DNA of 64,000 nt from Brachybacterium sp. SGAir0954 (lineage in GTDB: Bacteria; Actinomycetota; Actinomycetes; Actinomycetales; Dermabacteraceae): the NCBI RefSeq assembly GCF_005490785.1, contig NZ_CP027295.1, positions 3,100,001 to 3,164,000 of the forward strand. Direction: 5' to 3'. Below the pieces are notes generated by a model. The model made no database searches and was not told the origin of the DNA. It saw nothing but the letters and a program-made list of their open reading frames with translations. Shown one piece after another: positions 16,408-24,661 of this stretch. The number at the start of each line of letters is the position of its first letter. Positions within the stretch are counted from its first letter, which is position 1. Made by a program: the position numbers and the translations under genes.

Positions 16408-19074
16408 ATGACCGATACCGCACCACGCCAGCCCGCCGCCATCCCCGATCGGCCCTCCCTCGAGGGGCTCGAGGAGAAGTGGGACGGCGTATGGAGCGAG
16501 CAGAAGCTCTACGCGTTCGATCCGGAGACCACCCGCGACCAGGTGTTCAGCGTCGACACCCCGCCGCCCACGGCCTCGGGCTCCCTGCACGTGGGCCACG
16601 TGTTCGGCTACTCGCAGGCGGACATGATCGTGCGCTACCAGCGCATGCGCGGGAAGAACATCTTCTACCCGCTGGGCTGGGACGACAACGGCCTGCCCAC
16701 CGAGCGCCGCGTGCAGAACTACTACGGGGTGCGCTGCGACCCGTCGCTGCCCTACGACCCGGACTTCACGCCCCCGCAGGAGGGCGGCGACAACAAGTCC
16801 GCGAAGGCCGCGAACCAGCTGCCGATCTCCCGCCGCAACTTCATCGAGCTGTGCGAGCGCCTCACCGAGATCGACGAGAAGTCCTTCGAGGACGTCTTCC
16901 GCACCCTGGGCCTCTCGGTGGACTGGAAGCACGGCTACCAGACCATCAACGCCCACTCCCGCGCCACGAGCCAGCGCGCGTTCCTCGAGAACCTCGCCGC
17001 CGGCCAGGCCTACCAGTCCGAGGCCCCCACCATGTGGGACGTCACCTACCGCACCGCCGTCGCCCAGGCGGAGCAGGAGGACCGCGACCGCGACGGCGCG
17101 TACCACCGCCTCGGCTTCACCCGCACGGACGGCTCCGGCGAGAAGGTCGTCATCGCGACCACCCGCCCCGAGCTGCTGCCCGCGTGCGTGGCCCTCGTCG
17201 CCCACCCCGACGACGAGCGCTACCAGGGCCTGTTCGGCTCGACCGTCACCTCGCCGCTGTTCGGCGTCGAGGTGCCCGTGCTCGCCCATCCCCTCGCCCA
17301 GCCCGACAAGGGCGCCGGCATCGCGATGATCTGCACCTTCGGCGACGCGAACGACGTCACCTGGTGGCGCGAGCTCGAGCTGCCCACCCGTTCGGTGATC
17401 GGCCGCGACGGCCGCTTCCTCCAGGAGACGCCGTGGATCACCTCCCCCGAGGGGCAGGCGAACTACGCCGAGCTCGCGGGTCTCACCGTGTTCAGCGCGC
17501 AGAAGCGCGTGGTGGAGCTGGCGACGGAGTCCGGCGACCTCACCGGCGAGATCGAGAAGATCTCCCACCCGGTGAAGTTCTACGAGAACGGCGACAAGCC
17601 GCTCGAGTACGTGACCTCCCGCCAGTGGTACCTCACCAACGGCGGCCGCGACGGCTCCGAGGGCGGCCTGCGCGACGAGCTCATCGCCCGCGGCCGCGAG
17701 CTGACCTGGCACCCGGCGCACATGGAGTCCCGCTACCGCAACTGGGTCGAGGGCCTCGCCGGCGACTGGCTGATCTCCCGGCAGCGCTTCTTCGGCGTCC
17801 CCTTCCCCGTCTGGTACGGCGTGGGCGCGGACGGCGAGACCGACTACGACACGGTGCTCACCCCGTCCGTCGACCGCCTCCCGATCGACCCCACGATCGA
17901 CGTGCCCGAGGGCTTCACCGAGGAGCAGCGCGGCCAGGCAGGCGGCTTCGTCGCGGACCCCGACATCCTCGACACCTGGGCGACCTCCTCGCTCACCCCG
18001 CAGCTCGCGGGCGGCTGGAACTCCGATCCGGAGCTGTTCTCCAAGGTGTACCCGATGGACCTGCGCCCCCAGGGCCACGACATCATCCGCACCTGGCTGT
18101 TCTCCACGATCGTGCGCTCGCACCTGCAGCAGGACGCCCTGCCGTGGAAGCACGCCTCGATCAACGGCTGGATCCTCGATCCCGACCGCAAGAAGATGTC
18201 GAAGTCCAAGGGCAACGTCGTCACCCCGATCGGTCTGCTCGAGCAGCACGGCTCCGACGGCGTGCGCTACTGGGCCGGCCGTGCCCGTCAGGGCGTGGAC
18301 ACCGCGTTCGACGAGGGCCAGATGAAGATCGGTCGCCGTCTCGCGATCAAGATCCTCAACGCCTCGAAGTTCGCGCTCGGCTTCGGCGAGGCCCCCGCGG
18401 ACCCCTCGGGCGCCCTCGCGGCCGACCCGGCCGCGGTCACCGATCCGCTGGACCGGGCGCTGCTGGCGAACCTCGCCGAGGTCGTCGAGCAGTCCACCAC
18501 CGCCTTCGAGGACATGGACTACGCGCGGGTGCTCGAGCTCGTGGAGCCGTTCTTCTGGGCGTTCTGCGACGACTACATCGAGCTGGTCAAGGAGCGTGCC
18601 CACGGCAACGCCCCCTCCGGCCAGGCCGGTGCCGACTCGGCGCGCGCGGCGCTCGCGATCGCGCTCGAGGTGCAGCTGCGCCTGTTCGCGCCCGTGATCG
18701 TCTTCGCGACCGAGGAGGTGTGGTCGTGGTGGCGCGGCGGCAGCGTGCACACGCAGCCCTGGCCCGTCGCCGAGCCGCTGCGCGCCGCCGCCCAGGGACA
18801 GGACGCCGCACTGCTGGACACCGTGGCCCAGGCCGCGATCGTCGTGCGCCGCCTGAAGTCCGACGCGAAGGTCTCCCAGAAGACGCCCGTGCTCTCGGTG
18901 ACCCTCCGCGCCCCGGAGGCCGCCGCCGGCCACCTCGAGGCCGCCCGCGGCGACCTCATGGCGCTGGGCCGCATCGAGGCGCTCGAGATCGCCGGCGGCG
19001 AGGTCGACGCGATCAGCACCGAGGACGCCGAGCTGGGCGAGCCGCCGGTGAAGCAGCCCCGCAACAAGGGCTGA
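16408..19074 (+). CDS. valS: Valine-tRNA ligase
   Basis: Class I aminoacyl-tRNA synthetase charging tRNA-Val with valine. The HIGH signature is HVGH in SGSLHVGHVFGYSQ near residue 60. The KMSKS loop is DRKKMSKSKGN near residue 595. The CP1 editing domain lies between (ATTRPELLPACVALVAHPDD). At 888 residues, without a recognisable C-terminal coiled-coil arm, it resembles the shorter archaeal-like type of bacterial ValS. The ATG at 16408 was preferred to one at 16399, because AACAAT, a weak -10 form, ends seven bases before it and no ribosome site precedes either. A perfect hairpin terminates it downstream. Confidence 0.95.
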   Translation: MTDTAPRQPAAIPDRPSLEGLEEKWDGVWSEQKLYAFDPETTRDQVFSVDTPPPTASGSLHVGHVFGYSQADMIVRYQRMRGKNIFYPLGWDDNGLPTERRVQNYYGVRCDPSLPYDPDFTPPQEGGDNKSAKAANQLPISRRNFIELCERLTEIDEKSFEDVFRTLGLSVDWKHGYQTINAHSRATSQRAFLENLAAGQAYQSEAPTMWDVTYRTAVAQAEQEDRDRDGAYHRLGFTRTDGSGEKVVIATTRPELLPACVALVAHPDDERYQGLFGSTVTSPLFGVEVPVLAHPLAQPDKGAGIAMICTFGDANDVTWWRELELPTRSVIGRDGRFLQETPWITSPEGQANYAELAGLTVFSAQKRVVELATESGDLTGEIEKISHPVKFYENGDKPLEYVTSRQWYLTNGGRDGSEGGLRDELIARGRELTWHPAHMESRYRNWVEGLAGDWLISRQRFFGVPFPVWYGVGADGETDYDTVLTPSVDRLPIDPTIDVPEGFTEEQRGQAGGFVADPDILDTWATSSLTPQLAGGWNSDPELFSKVYPMDLRPQGHDIIRTWLFSTIVRSHLQQDALPWKHASINGWILDPDRKKMSKSKGNVVTPIGLLEQHGSDGVRYWAGRARQGVDTAFDEGQMKIGRRLAIKILNASKFALGFGEAPADPSGALAADPAAVTDPLDRALLANLAEVVEQSTTAFEDMDYARVLELVEPFFWAFCDDYIELVKERAHGNAPSGQAGADSARAALAIALEVQLRLFAPVIVFATEEVWSWWRGGSVHTQPWPVAEPLRAAAQGQDAALLDTVAQAAIVVRRLKSDAKVSQKTPVLSVTLRAPEAAAGHLEAARGDLMALGRIEALEIAGGEVDAISTEDAELGEPPVKQPRNKG

Positions 19075-19098
19075 TCAGGGCCAGCACCTCTGAGCGTC

Positions 19099-19134
19099 CC
19101 GACGGCGCCTCCTGTCCACAGGGGGCGCCGTCGG
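19099..19134 (+). terminator. Hairpin terminator of valS
   Basis: An 11-bp GC-rich stem (CCGACGGCGCC with its complement), extended by inner CCTG/CAGG pairs around a four-base loop, begins 24 bases after the valS stop. No U-run follows, as is usual in high-GC actinobacteria. Confidence 0.7.
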
Positions 19135-19171
19135 CATGTGCTGCTCCGTGTGCTCTGACAGACTCGACCTC

Positions 19172-19660
19172 ATGCAGACCCAGACGTTCCGCTCCGGCGC
19201 CGCGACGATGATGATGTGGATCGGCCCGTTCGTCGCCCTGATCGCGGTGCTGCTCTTCGTCCCTCTCCCCCTGGTCCTCTGGGCGACCAGCGGGGACGCA
19301 GCGGTGCTGCTGATGCTGCTGTTCGTGCCGGTCGGCCTGGTCGCCGGGCTGCTCCTGCATCTCGCGGGACGGCGCAGCCGGGTCGAGCTCGCCGGGGACG
19401 CCGTCACCTGGCGCACGCTCACGAGCGCCCCGCGCACTGTTCCCTTCTCCGCGATCCAAGGGGTCGAGGTCCCGACCGCTCGCCGCGGTCCGCGCAGCGT
19501 CCGTCTGCACCTGCGGGACGGCGCCGTCGTCCCGGTCACCGCGGTGAGCATGTCCGGGGGCGAGGGCGGCAACAGCGCCGATGCCGGATACCTCCGTACC
19601 GCTCAGGCGATCACGGACGCGCACCGCAGATGGTGGATGCATCACGGCCAGAGGCGCTGA
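19172..19660 (+). CDS. Small PH-domain-like membrane protein, paralog A
   Basis: A 162-residue protein with two N-terminal membrane helices (residues about 12-35 and 42-65). A short beta-rich domain follows (VELAGDAVTWRTLTS, then PFSAIQGVEVPTA), like bacterial PH-type domains. It ends in a helix, ITDAHRRWWMHHGQ. It is clearly related to the gene at 20730: both open with TFRS, place GP in the first helix and end with a short helix containing HxRW. The ATG follows CAGACT by seven bases and may be leaderless. The partner on the opposite strand between them is a WXG100-like gene. No function is known. Confidence 0.65.
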   Translation: MQTQTFRSGAATMMMWIGPFVALIAVLLFVPLPLVLWATSGDAAVLLMLLFVPVGLVAGLLLHLAGRRSRVELAGDAVTWRTLTSAPRTVPFSAIQGVEVPTARRGPRSVRLHLRDGAVVPVTAVSMSGGEGGNSADAGYLRTAQAITDAHRRWWMHHGQRR

Positions 19661-19705
19661 GGCCGCCAGGACGCGGGTGCGCTGAGCGTGGGCCCCGTCT
19701 CGGGC

Positions 19706-20607
19706 TCAGTCGAAGGGGTTGATCGCGCTCACCGTGCTGCCCACGGCATCACGAGCGCCGTCGAAGGCCCCGGAGGCGTCGGAGATCGCGTCGTCGAGGT
19801 CGTAATCCCCAGGGGTGAAGGTGTTGACGATGGCGTTCGGATGAACGGCGAGACTGGTCGTGCCCCCGAGCCCGAGCTCGACGGCGAGCTGGCCCCCGAC
19901 GTTCACCGAGACCTCATCCGTGGAGATCGTCGCCCCTCCCGAGGCCCTGGCGCCCGCCCCCGCCTTCCCGCTGATCGACGTCGACCCGGAGAACCAGCCG
20001 AACGGGCCCGTCTGCTCGAACTTCTGCGTGACCTGCGCGCCCGCGAAGGCGTTCGCCCCGCCTCCGAACGTCACCCCGTTGGCCTGACCATCCTCGTTGC
20101 GCGTCAGGTGCGCGTACCGCGAGGCATCCGCGTTGGCACCCACGAAGTAGTCCTGGGTCAGGGTGCCCGAGGTTCCGAGCGGTCCGTCGACCGTGGCGCT
20201 CTGCGACGCATACAGACCCGATCCCGCCTTGGCCCCGAACGAGTACCCGTCCCCGGGACCCCGCACGGCCCCGGCAGCTCGAACGGGAACGGGAAGGGGA
20301 AGGGCAGGGGGCTGCCGAAGGGCCCGCCGCCGCTGCCGTCGCCGTCGGAGGCGCCGTCCTGCTCCTCGGCCTGGGCGGTCAGCTCGTCCGCCCGGGCGCG
20401 CAGGGCGTCGGCCCGCGCGGTGAGCTGGGCGCGCACCTCGGACTGCCAGCGCTCGCGGAAGGCGTCCGCGTCGGGCCCCGTCCACTCGACCGCGCCGACC
20501 ATCGCGGAGGTGGTCCCGATGAGGTCCCTGAGGGTGCCCGAGCCGCGCAGGCAGGCCCCCGCCTGTTCGCGCAGCTGCTCCGTGTCCGCACCGTAGAACC
20601 CGCTCAT
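19706..20607 (-). pseudogene. WXG100-like N-terminal domain with Gly/Ala-rich C-terminal domain, frameshifted
   Basis: The start MSGFYGADTEQLREQAG (ATG at 20607) begins a helical hairpin with WTGPDADAFRERW at about residue 43, the WxG turn of ESAT-6/WXG100 proteins. A Pro/Phe-rich linker (PFPFPFPF) follows. The frame then breaks at the C4 run (G4 on the coding strand) at 20259-20262. One additional base would join it to GDGYSFGAKAGSGLYASQSA and the rest, giving 300 residues. The C-terminal domain is Gly/Ser/Ala-rich and probably beta-structured, without cysteine. The arrangement resembles type VII secretion substrates with a C-terminal passenger, but no ESX core gene is present. It could be a real pseudogene, a phase-variable gene or a sequencing error. 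Confidence 0.6.
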
Positions 20608-20716
20608 CGCGGCACCGTCCCTGTCTGTCCTGCCCCACTGTCCCTGACGTGCTCCCGAGACTAGGCCGCCCTGCTCGGCACGGCGATGGGGAGGACTCCC
20701 CATGCGGGCTCTCCCC

Positions 20717-20722
20717 TAGGCT
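20717..20722 (+). promoter_or_regulatory. Leaderless -10 box of paralog B
   Basis: TAGGCT with exactly seven bases to the ATG at 20730 and no ribosome binding site. Confidence 0.5.
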
Positions 20723-20729
20723 GGCGGCC

Positions 20730-21206
20730 ATGGATTCGACCTTCCGCTCCGCCGGCTCCCACGTGAACGTCGTCGTCGGCCCTGCGGTGATGCTGATCGG
20801 GGTGGGCACGGCGATCACCGCGGTGGTGCTCACGCTCGTGCTGGGCGAGCCGGGCTTCCTCGCCCTGCTGATCCCTGCCGTGCTCGCCCTGGGCGGCGGG
20901 GCGTTCGTGCTGTGGGGTGCCCGGCGCTCGCGGCTGCGGATCGACGCCGCCGGCTTCCGCTGGGCGGGCTTCGTGGGCGCGGAGCAGTCGGTGCGCTGGG
21001 AGCAGCTGCAGCGGATCGCGCCGCCCACCCCGGGGGATCGCCGGCTCGTGGCGTTCGCGCTGCTGCACGACGGCACGGCCGTGCCCGTCCAGGCGCTGTG
21101 GGAGCCCGCGACGGTGCCCTCGATGCTGAGCGGCGGCCCCGATCACTCGGCGGTGCAGCACGCACTGGTCACCGCGCACCAGCGGTGGCTGGCCGCCCGG
21201 GGCTGA
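20730..21206 (+). CDS. Small PH-domain-like membrane protein, paralog B
   Basis: A 158-residue relative of the 19172 product with the same plan. A short leader MDSTFRS is followed by two membrane helices (VNVVVGPAVMLIGVGTAITA and LALLIPAVLALGGGAFVLWG), then a beta-rich segment (LRIDAAGFRWAGFVG). A final helix reads ALVTAHQRWLAARG. A TAGGCT box seven bases before the ATG indicates leaderless expression. The two paralogs point the same way and bracket a WXG100-like gene on the other strand, suggesting a shared locus history. Function unknown. Confidence 0.65.
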   Translation: MDSTFRSAGSHVNVVVGPAVMLIGVGTAITAVVLTLVLGEPGFLALLIPAVLALGGGAFVLWGARRSRLRIDAAGFRWAGFVGAEQSVRWEQLQRIAPPTPGDRRLVAFALLHDGTAVPVQALWEPATVPSMLSGGPDHSAVQHALVTAHQRWLAARG

Positions 21207-21234
21207 ACGCACACCTCGAGATGAGGACTCCCGT

Positions 21235-23073
21235 TCAGCGGGCCACCTGACGGTGCCCGGCGTCGAGGCGGCGGGTCCAGCCCCGCGCGTCGAGATGCTC
21301 GAGCAGCGGGATGACGACCCGCCGTGTGGTGCCGAGTGCCTGCCGCGCCTGGGAGGTCGTGAAGGGCTGCTCGAGCCGGGACAGCTCTCGCATGGCGAGG
21401 GCCGCCGCCGTGGGCAGCAGGATCACCTCGCCGGGCAGGCGCAGCAGGCGGCCCAGGCGCGCCGCGGCGGCGAGCTGCTCGGAGCCCAGGTGCAGGGAGG
21501 CGAGGTCGTCCGCCTCGGGCGCCCGGAAGGGCTCCGCACGCAGTCGCCGCTCGAGCTCGGCGACGGCTCCCTCGGCGTCGCCGAGGCCGTCCTGCCGTGC
21601 CGGATCGCGGAGCCGGCCGTCCTGCTCCTCGAGGCCGGCGCGCCTCACGAGGAGATCGAGCAGCGCGGGTGCCGGCAGCGGCGGTGCGCCTCCACCGCGG
21701 GGCGCGGGCTCCCGGGCCAGGGCGTCGAGCGCGGCCTTCCGGGGCAGTCCGGCGGAGAGCGGGTGCTCCCGGTGCTCGGTCTCGACGAGATCGCGCAGCC
21801 GCGCGGTCCAGTCCTGCAGCGCCGCTTCCGCGGCGAGGACCTCGCCGCCGCGGCCGTCGGCCACCCGCGCCACGCCCTCCGGCAGCACGGCCGGCACCTG
21901 CACCCCCTGGCGCGCGAGGACGGCCGAGGGCATCGCGCCGCGTCGGGCGACCTCCGCGGCGAGGTCGCCGCCGTCGCCGGTCGCGGCGAGCGCGGCGGCC
22001 CTTCGGGCGGCGTCCCCACGGCGCGCGAGGGCGGGCGGGTCGACGTCGAGCACGAGGGCACCGCTGCGGAGGGTCTGCTCCCCCGTGCCGCGCAGCACCA
22101 TCCGGTCGCCCACCCGCAGCGGCATCGGGCGGGCGAGGGTGAGGCGCGCATGGTCCTCGCCGAGCGGTCGCACGCGCACCGGGACGGCCGCGGTGCCGAC
22201 GTGGGCGACGAGCTCCCCGGGCGCGTCGGCGAAGGCGCCGGGGACCGTCGCCCGCACGTCCAGGACCTCCGTCGCCGTCCACGCCCCGGGGGTGAGCAGG
22301 GCGTCGCCCCGGGTCACGTCGTCCGCGTCCACGCCGCGGAGGTTCACGGCGGCGCGGCTCACGGGGCCCAGCTCGGGGACCTGACCGCCGCGGGACTGCA
22401 GCCCGCGCACCTGGACGCGCCGCGGCTCCCCCGCCCCGGCGAGCTCGAGGGTGTCGCCGGTGCGCAGGGTGCCCCCGCTGAGGGTGCCGGTGACGACGGT
22501 CCCGGCGCCGGTGATCGTGAAGGCGCGGTCCACCCACAGCCGCACGGGCGCCTCCGGCTCGGGCCGGCGGGCCGCGGCGAGCACGTCGTCGAGGGCGGCG
22601 CGCAGCACGTCCAGGCCCTCGCCGGTGCGGGCGGAGACGGCGACGGCGGGCGCGTGGGCGAGGCCCGTCCCGGCGAGCTCGGCGCGGGCCTGCGCGGTGA
22701 CCTCCTCGACGCGGTCCGGGGCGAGGTCGCTGCGGGTGACGACGAGCAGGCCCTGGTCGATGCCGAGGGCGGCGATCGCGTCGCGGTGGTCGGAGGACTG
22801 CGCCTGCCAGCCGGCATCCGCCGCGACGACGAAGCAGACGATCGGGGCGGGGCCGATCCCCGCGAGCATGTTGCCGAGGAAGCGCTCGTGGCCGGGGACG
22901 TCGACGACGGCGACCTCCGCGCCGGAGGGCAGGGTCGTCCAGGCGAAGCCGAGGTCGATCGTGAGCCCGCGGCGGCGCTCCTCGTCCCAGCGGTCCGGCT
23001 CGATGCCGGTCAGGGCGCGCACCAGCGTGGACTTGCCGTGGTCCACGTGCCCGGCGGACGCGACGACCTGCAT
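21235..23073 (-). CDS. selB: Selenocysteine-specific translation elongation factor
   Basis: SelB delivers Sec-tRNA to the ribosome at UGA codons marked by a SECIS hairpin. This 612-residue protein has an EF-Tu-like GTPase start: G1 GHVDHGKST (residues 8-16), DVPGHERF for G3 and TRSD for G4. Two beta-barrel domains follow (TGAGTVVTGTLSGG). The C-terminal half holds the winged-helix domains that read the SECIS, ending in TTSQARQALGTTRRVVIPLLEHL. Its start overlaps the selA stop by one base, so the two are coupled. The UGA it should decode lies in fdhA about 9 kb away. Confidence 0.95.
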   Translation of the reverse strand: MQVVASAGHVDHGKSTLVRALTGIEPDRWDEERRRGLTIDLGFAWTTLPSGAEVAVVDVPGHERFLGNMLAGIGPAPIVCFVVAADAGWQAQSSDHRDAIAALGIDQGLLVVTRSDLAPDRVEEVTAQARAELAGTGLAHAPAVAVSARTGEGLDVLRAALDDVLAAARRPEPEAPVRLWVDRAFTITGAGTVVTGTLSGGTLRTGDTLELAGAGEPRRVQVRGLQSRGGQVPELGPVSRAAVNLRGVDADDVTRGDALLTPGAWTATEVLDVRATVPGAFADAPGELVAHVGTAAVPVRVRPLGEDHARLTLARPMPLRVGDRMVLRGTGEQTLRSGALVLDVDPPALARRGDAARRAAALAATGDGGDLAAEVARRGAMPSAVLARQGVQVPAVLPEGVARVADGRGGEVLAAEAALQDWTARLRDLVETEHREHPLSAGLPRKAALDALAREPAPRGGGAPPLPAPALLDLLVRRAGLEEQDGRLRDPARQDGLGDAEGAVAELERRLRAEPFRAPEADDLASLHLGSEQLAAAARLGRLLRLPGEVILLPTAAALAMRELSRLEQPFTTSQARQALGTTRRVVIPLLEHLDARGWTRRLDAGHRQVAR

Positions 23074-24407
23074 CAGCGGTGCTCCCTCGCCGCGTCCACC
23101 GCCGCCGCGAGCGCGTCCTCCTGCTCCTCGGGCACGCAGCGCAGGTCCAGCAGCAGCCTCCCCTGGGAGAGCACGCCCACGAGGGCCGGCTCTCCCGTGC
23201 GCAGGGCGGGGGCGAGCTCGGGCTCGAGGGCGATCGCCCAGCCGGGAAGCGGCACCTCGGCGCCGCCTCCCCCGCCCACGCGGCCGTCGTGCGCGACGAC
23301 CTCCCCGCCGATCCGCGCGGCGAGGGCCTCCGTGCGTCGGCGCAGCGCGGCGGGCTCGGTGCGCAGCGCCGCGAGGACGGGCGGCACGGGGCCGGTGAGG
23401 GTCGCCTCGAGGGCGGCGAGGGCGAGCTTGTCCGCCCGCACGGCGCGGGCGAGGGGGTGCCGGGCGAGGCGGGCGATGGTCGCGGCGGTGCCCAGCAGGA
23501 TCCCGGCCTGCGGGCCGCCCAGGAGCTTGTCGCCGCTCGTGATGACGACGTCGGCCCCGGCCACGAGGGCCGCGGCCGCGTCGGGCTCCCCGGGCAGCAC
23601 GGGCTCCGGGTGCAGCAGCCCCGAGCCGAGGTCCGCGATGAGCGGCAGGCCGTGCTGGTGGGCGATCCCGGCGAGCTCGTCGATGCCGACCTCGCTCGTG
23701 AAGCCCTCGATGCGGTAGTTGCTCGTGTGGACCTTCAGCAGGGCTCCCACCTGCCCGTCCTCGCAGGCGGCGGTGTAGTCCGCGGCGTGGGTGCGGTTGG
23801 TGGTGCCGACCTCGCGCACGCGCGCTCCCGCGGAGGAGACGAGGTCCGCGAGGCGGAACCCGGCGCCGATCTCGACGATCTCCCCGCGGCTCCACACCAC
23901 CTCGTACCCGGCGGCGAGCGCGGTCGTCGCGAGCAGCAGCGCCGCGGCACCGTTGTTGACGACGAGGGCGTCCTCCGCGGCGGGGCAGGCCGCGAGCAGC
24001 GCGGCCCGGGCACCGGCGCCGCGGCGGGAGCGGGCCCCGGTCACCAGGTCGAGCTCGACGTCCGTGTACCCGGCGGCGTCCTGCAGGGCGGCGCGGGCCG
24101 GCGCGGAGAGCGGCGCCCGTCCCAGGTTCGTGTGGACGATGACGCCGGTCGCGTTGAGGACGGGCCGCATCGAGGCGGCGGGGTGGTCGCCGATCGCGCC
24201 GAGCACCGCGTCCTCCACCTGCTCGGGGGTGATCTCCCCGGCACGGGCACGGTCCTGGGCGGCGCGCACGATCCCGCGGATCACGGTCTCGCCGAGGCTC
24301 GCGCGGGCCCGCTCCACGGCCGGCAGCGCGAGCAGCGCGTCGGTGCGCGGGATCCGACGGCGAGGGTCCTCGTGCTCGGCGCCCTGCGGCGCGCTCCCCT
24401 GCGTCAT
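23073..24407 (-). CDS. selA: L-seryl-tRNA(Sec) selenium transferase
   Basis: SelA converts Ser-tRNA-Sec to Sec-tRNA-Sec with selenophosphate, using PLP. The 444-residue product carries LNATGVIVHTNLGRAPLS near residue 80 and VVNNGAAALLL. The PLP lysine is in ITSGDKLLGGPQAG. The ATG at 24407 was chosen for the GAGGAGAG six bases ahead; a GTG five codons upstream lies within that site. It begins 60 bases after the tRNA-Sec gene and is followed by coupled selB, so all three probably share one transcript. Confidence 0.95.
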   Translation of the reverse strand: MTQGSAPQGAEHEDPRRRIPRTDALLALPAVERARASLGETVIRGIVRAAQDRARAGEITPEQVEDAVLGAIGDHPAASMRPVLNATGVIVHTNLGRAPLSAPARAALQDAAGYTDVELDLVTGARSRRGAGARAALLAACPAAEDALVVNNGAAALLLATTALAAGYEVVWSRGEIVEIGAGFRLADLVSSAGARVREVGTTNRTHAADYTAACEDGQVGALLKVHTSNYRIEGFTSEVGIDELAGIAHQHGLPLIADLGSGLLHPEPVLPGEPDAAAALVAGADVVITSGDKLLGGPQAGILLGTAATIARLARHPLARAVRADKLALAALEATLTGPVPPVLAALRTEPAALRRRTEALAARIGGEVVAHDGRVGGGGGAEVPLPGWAIALEPELAPALRTGEPALVGVLSQGRLLLDLRCVPEEQEDALAAAVDAAREHR

Positions 24408-24467
24408 CGACTCTCCTCGCACGGCCGGGCCGGACCCGGCGGGATGGACCGGGCACGCGGCCCGGAC

Positions 24468-24562
24468 TGGCGGAGGCGGACGGGAATCGAACCCGCCAGC
24501 CCGAGATGCTCGGGCTCGATGGTTTTGAAGACCACGGCGCCCACCAGGACACGGACGCCTCC
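24468..24562 (-). tRNA. selC: tRNA-Sec (anticodon TCA)
   Basis: Selenocysteine tRNA of 95 bases including an encoded CCA. The anticodon loop CTTCAAA places TCA (24526-24528) to read UGA. The D stem has six pairs and the T arm is GCGGG/CCCGT. The extra arm is an eight-pair hairpin (AGCCCGAG/CTCGGGCT), the length typical of tRNA-Sec. The acceptor starts GGAGGCG and pairs with CGCCTCC; an eighth position is a T-C mismatch. It heads the selC-selA-selB cluster. Confidence 0.95.
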
Positions 24563-24661
24563 CTGGGACGAGGCCGTCGACTCGCGCCGGGCATCCCGTC
24601 CCTCGGGAAGACTATCGCTCCCCGCGGGAGCGCCCGGCATCCGGCGCCCGGCGCTCAGCGC

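Noticed and set aside
15064..18933. 1289-residue open frame on the minus strand opposite valS
   Set aside because: No domain and shadow composition; valS has full catalytic motifs on the other strand.
21253..23718. Long plus-strand frame opposite selB and selA
   Set aside because: Shadow of the convincing SelA/SelB frames.
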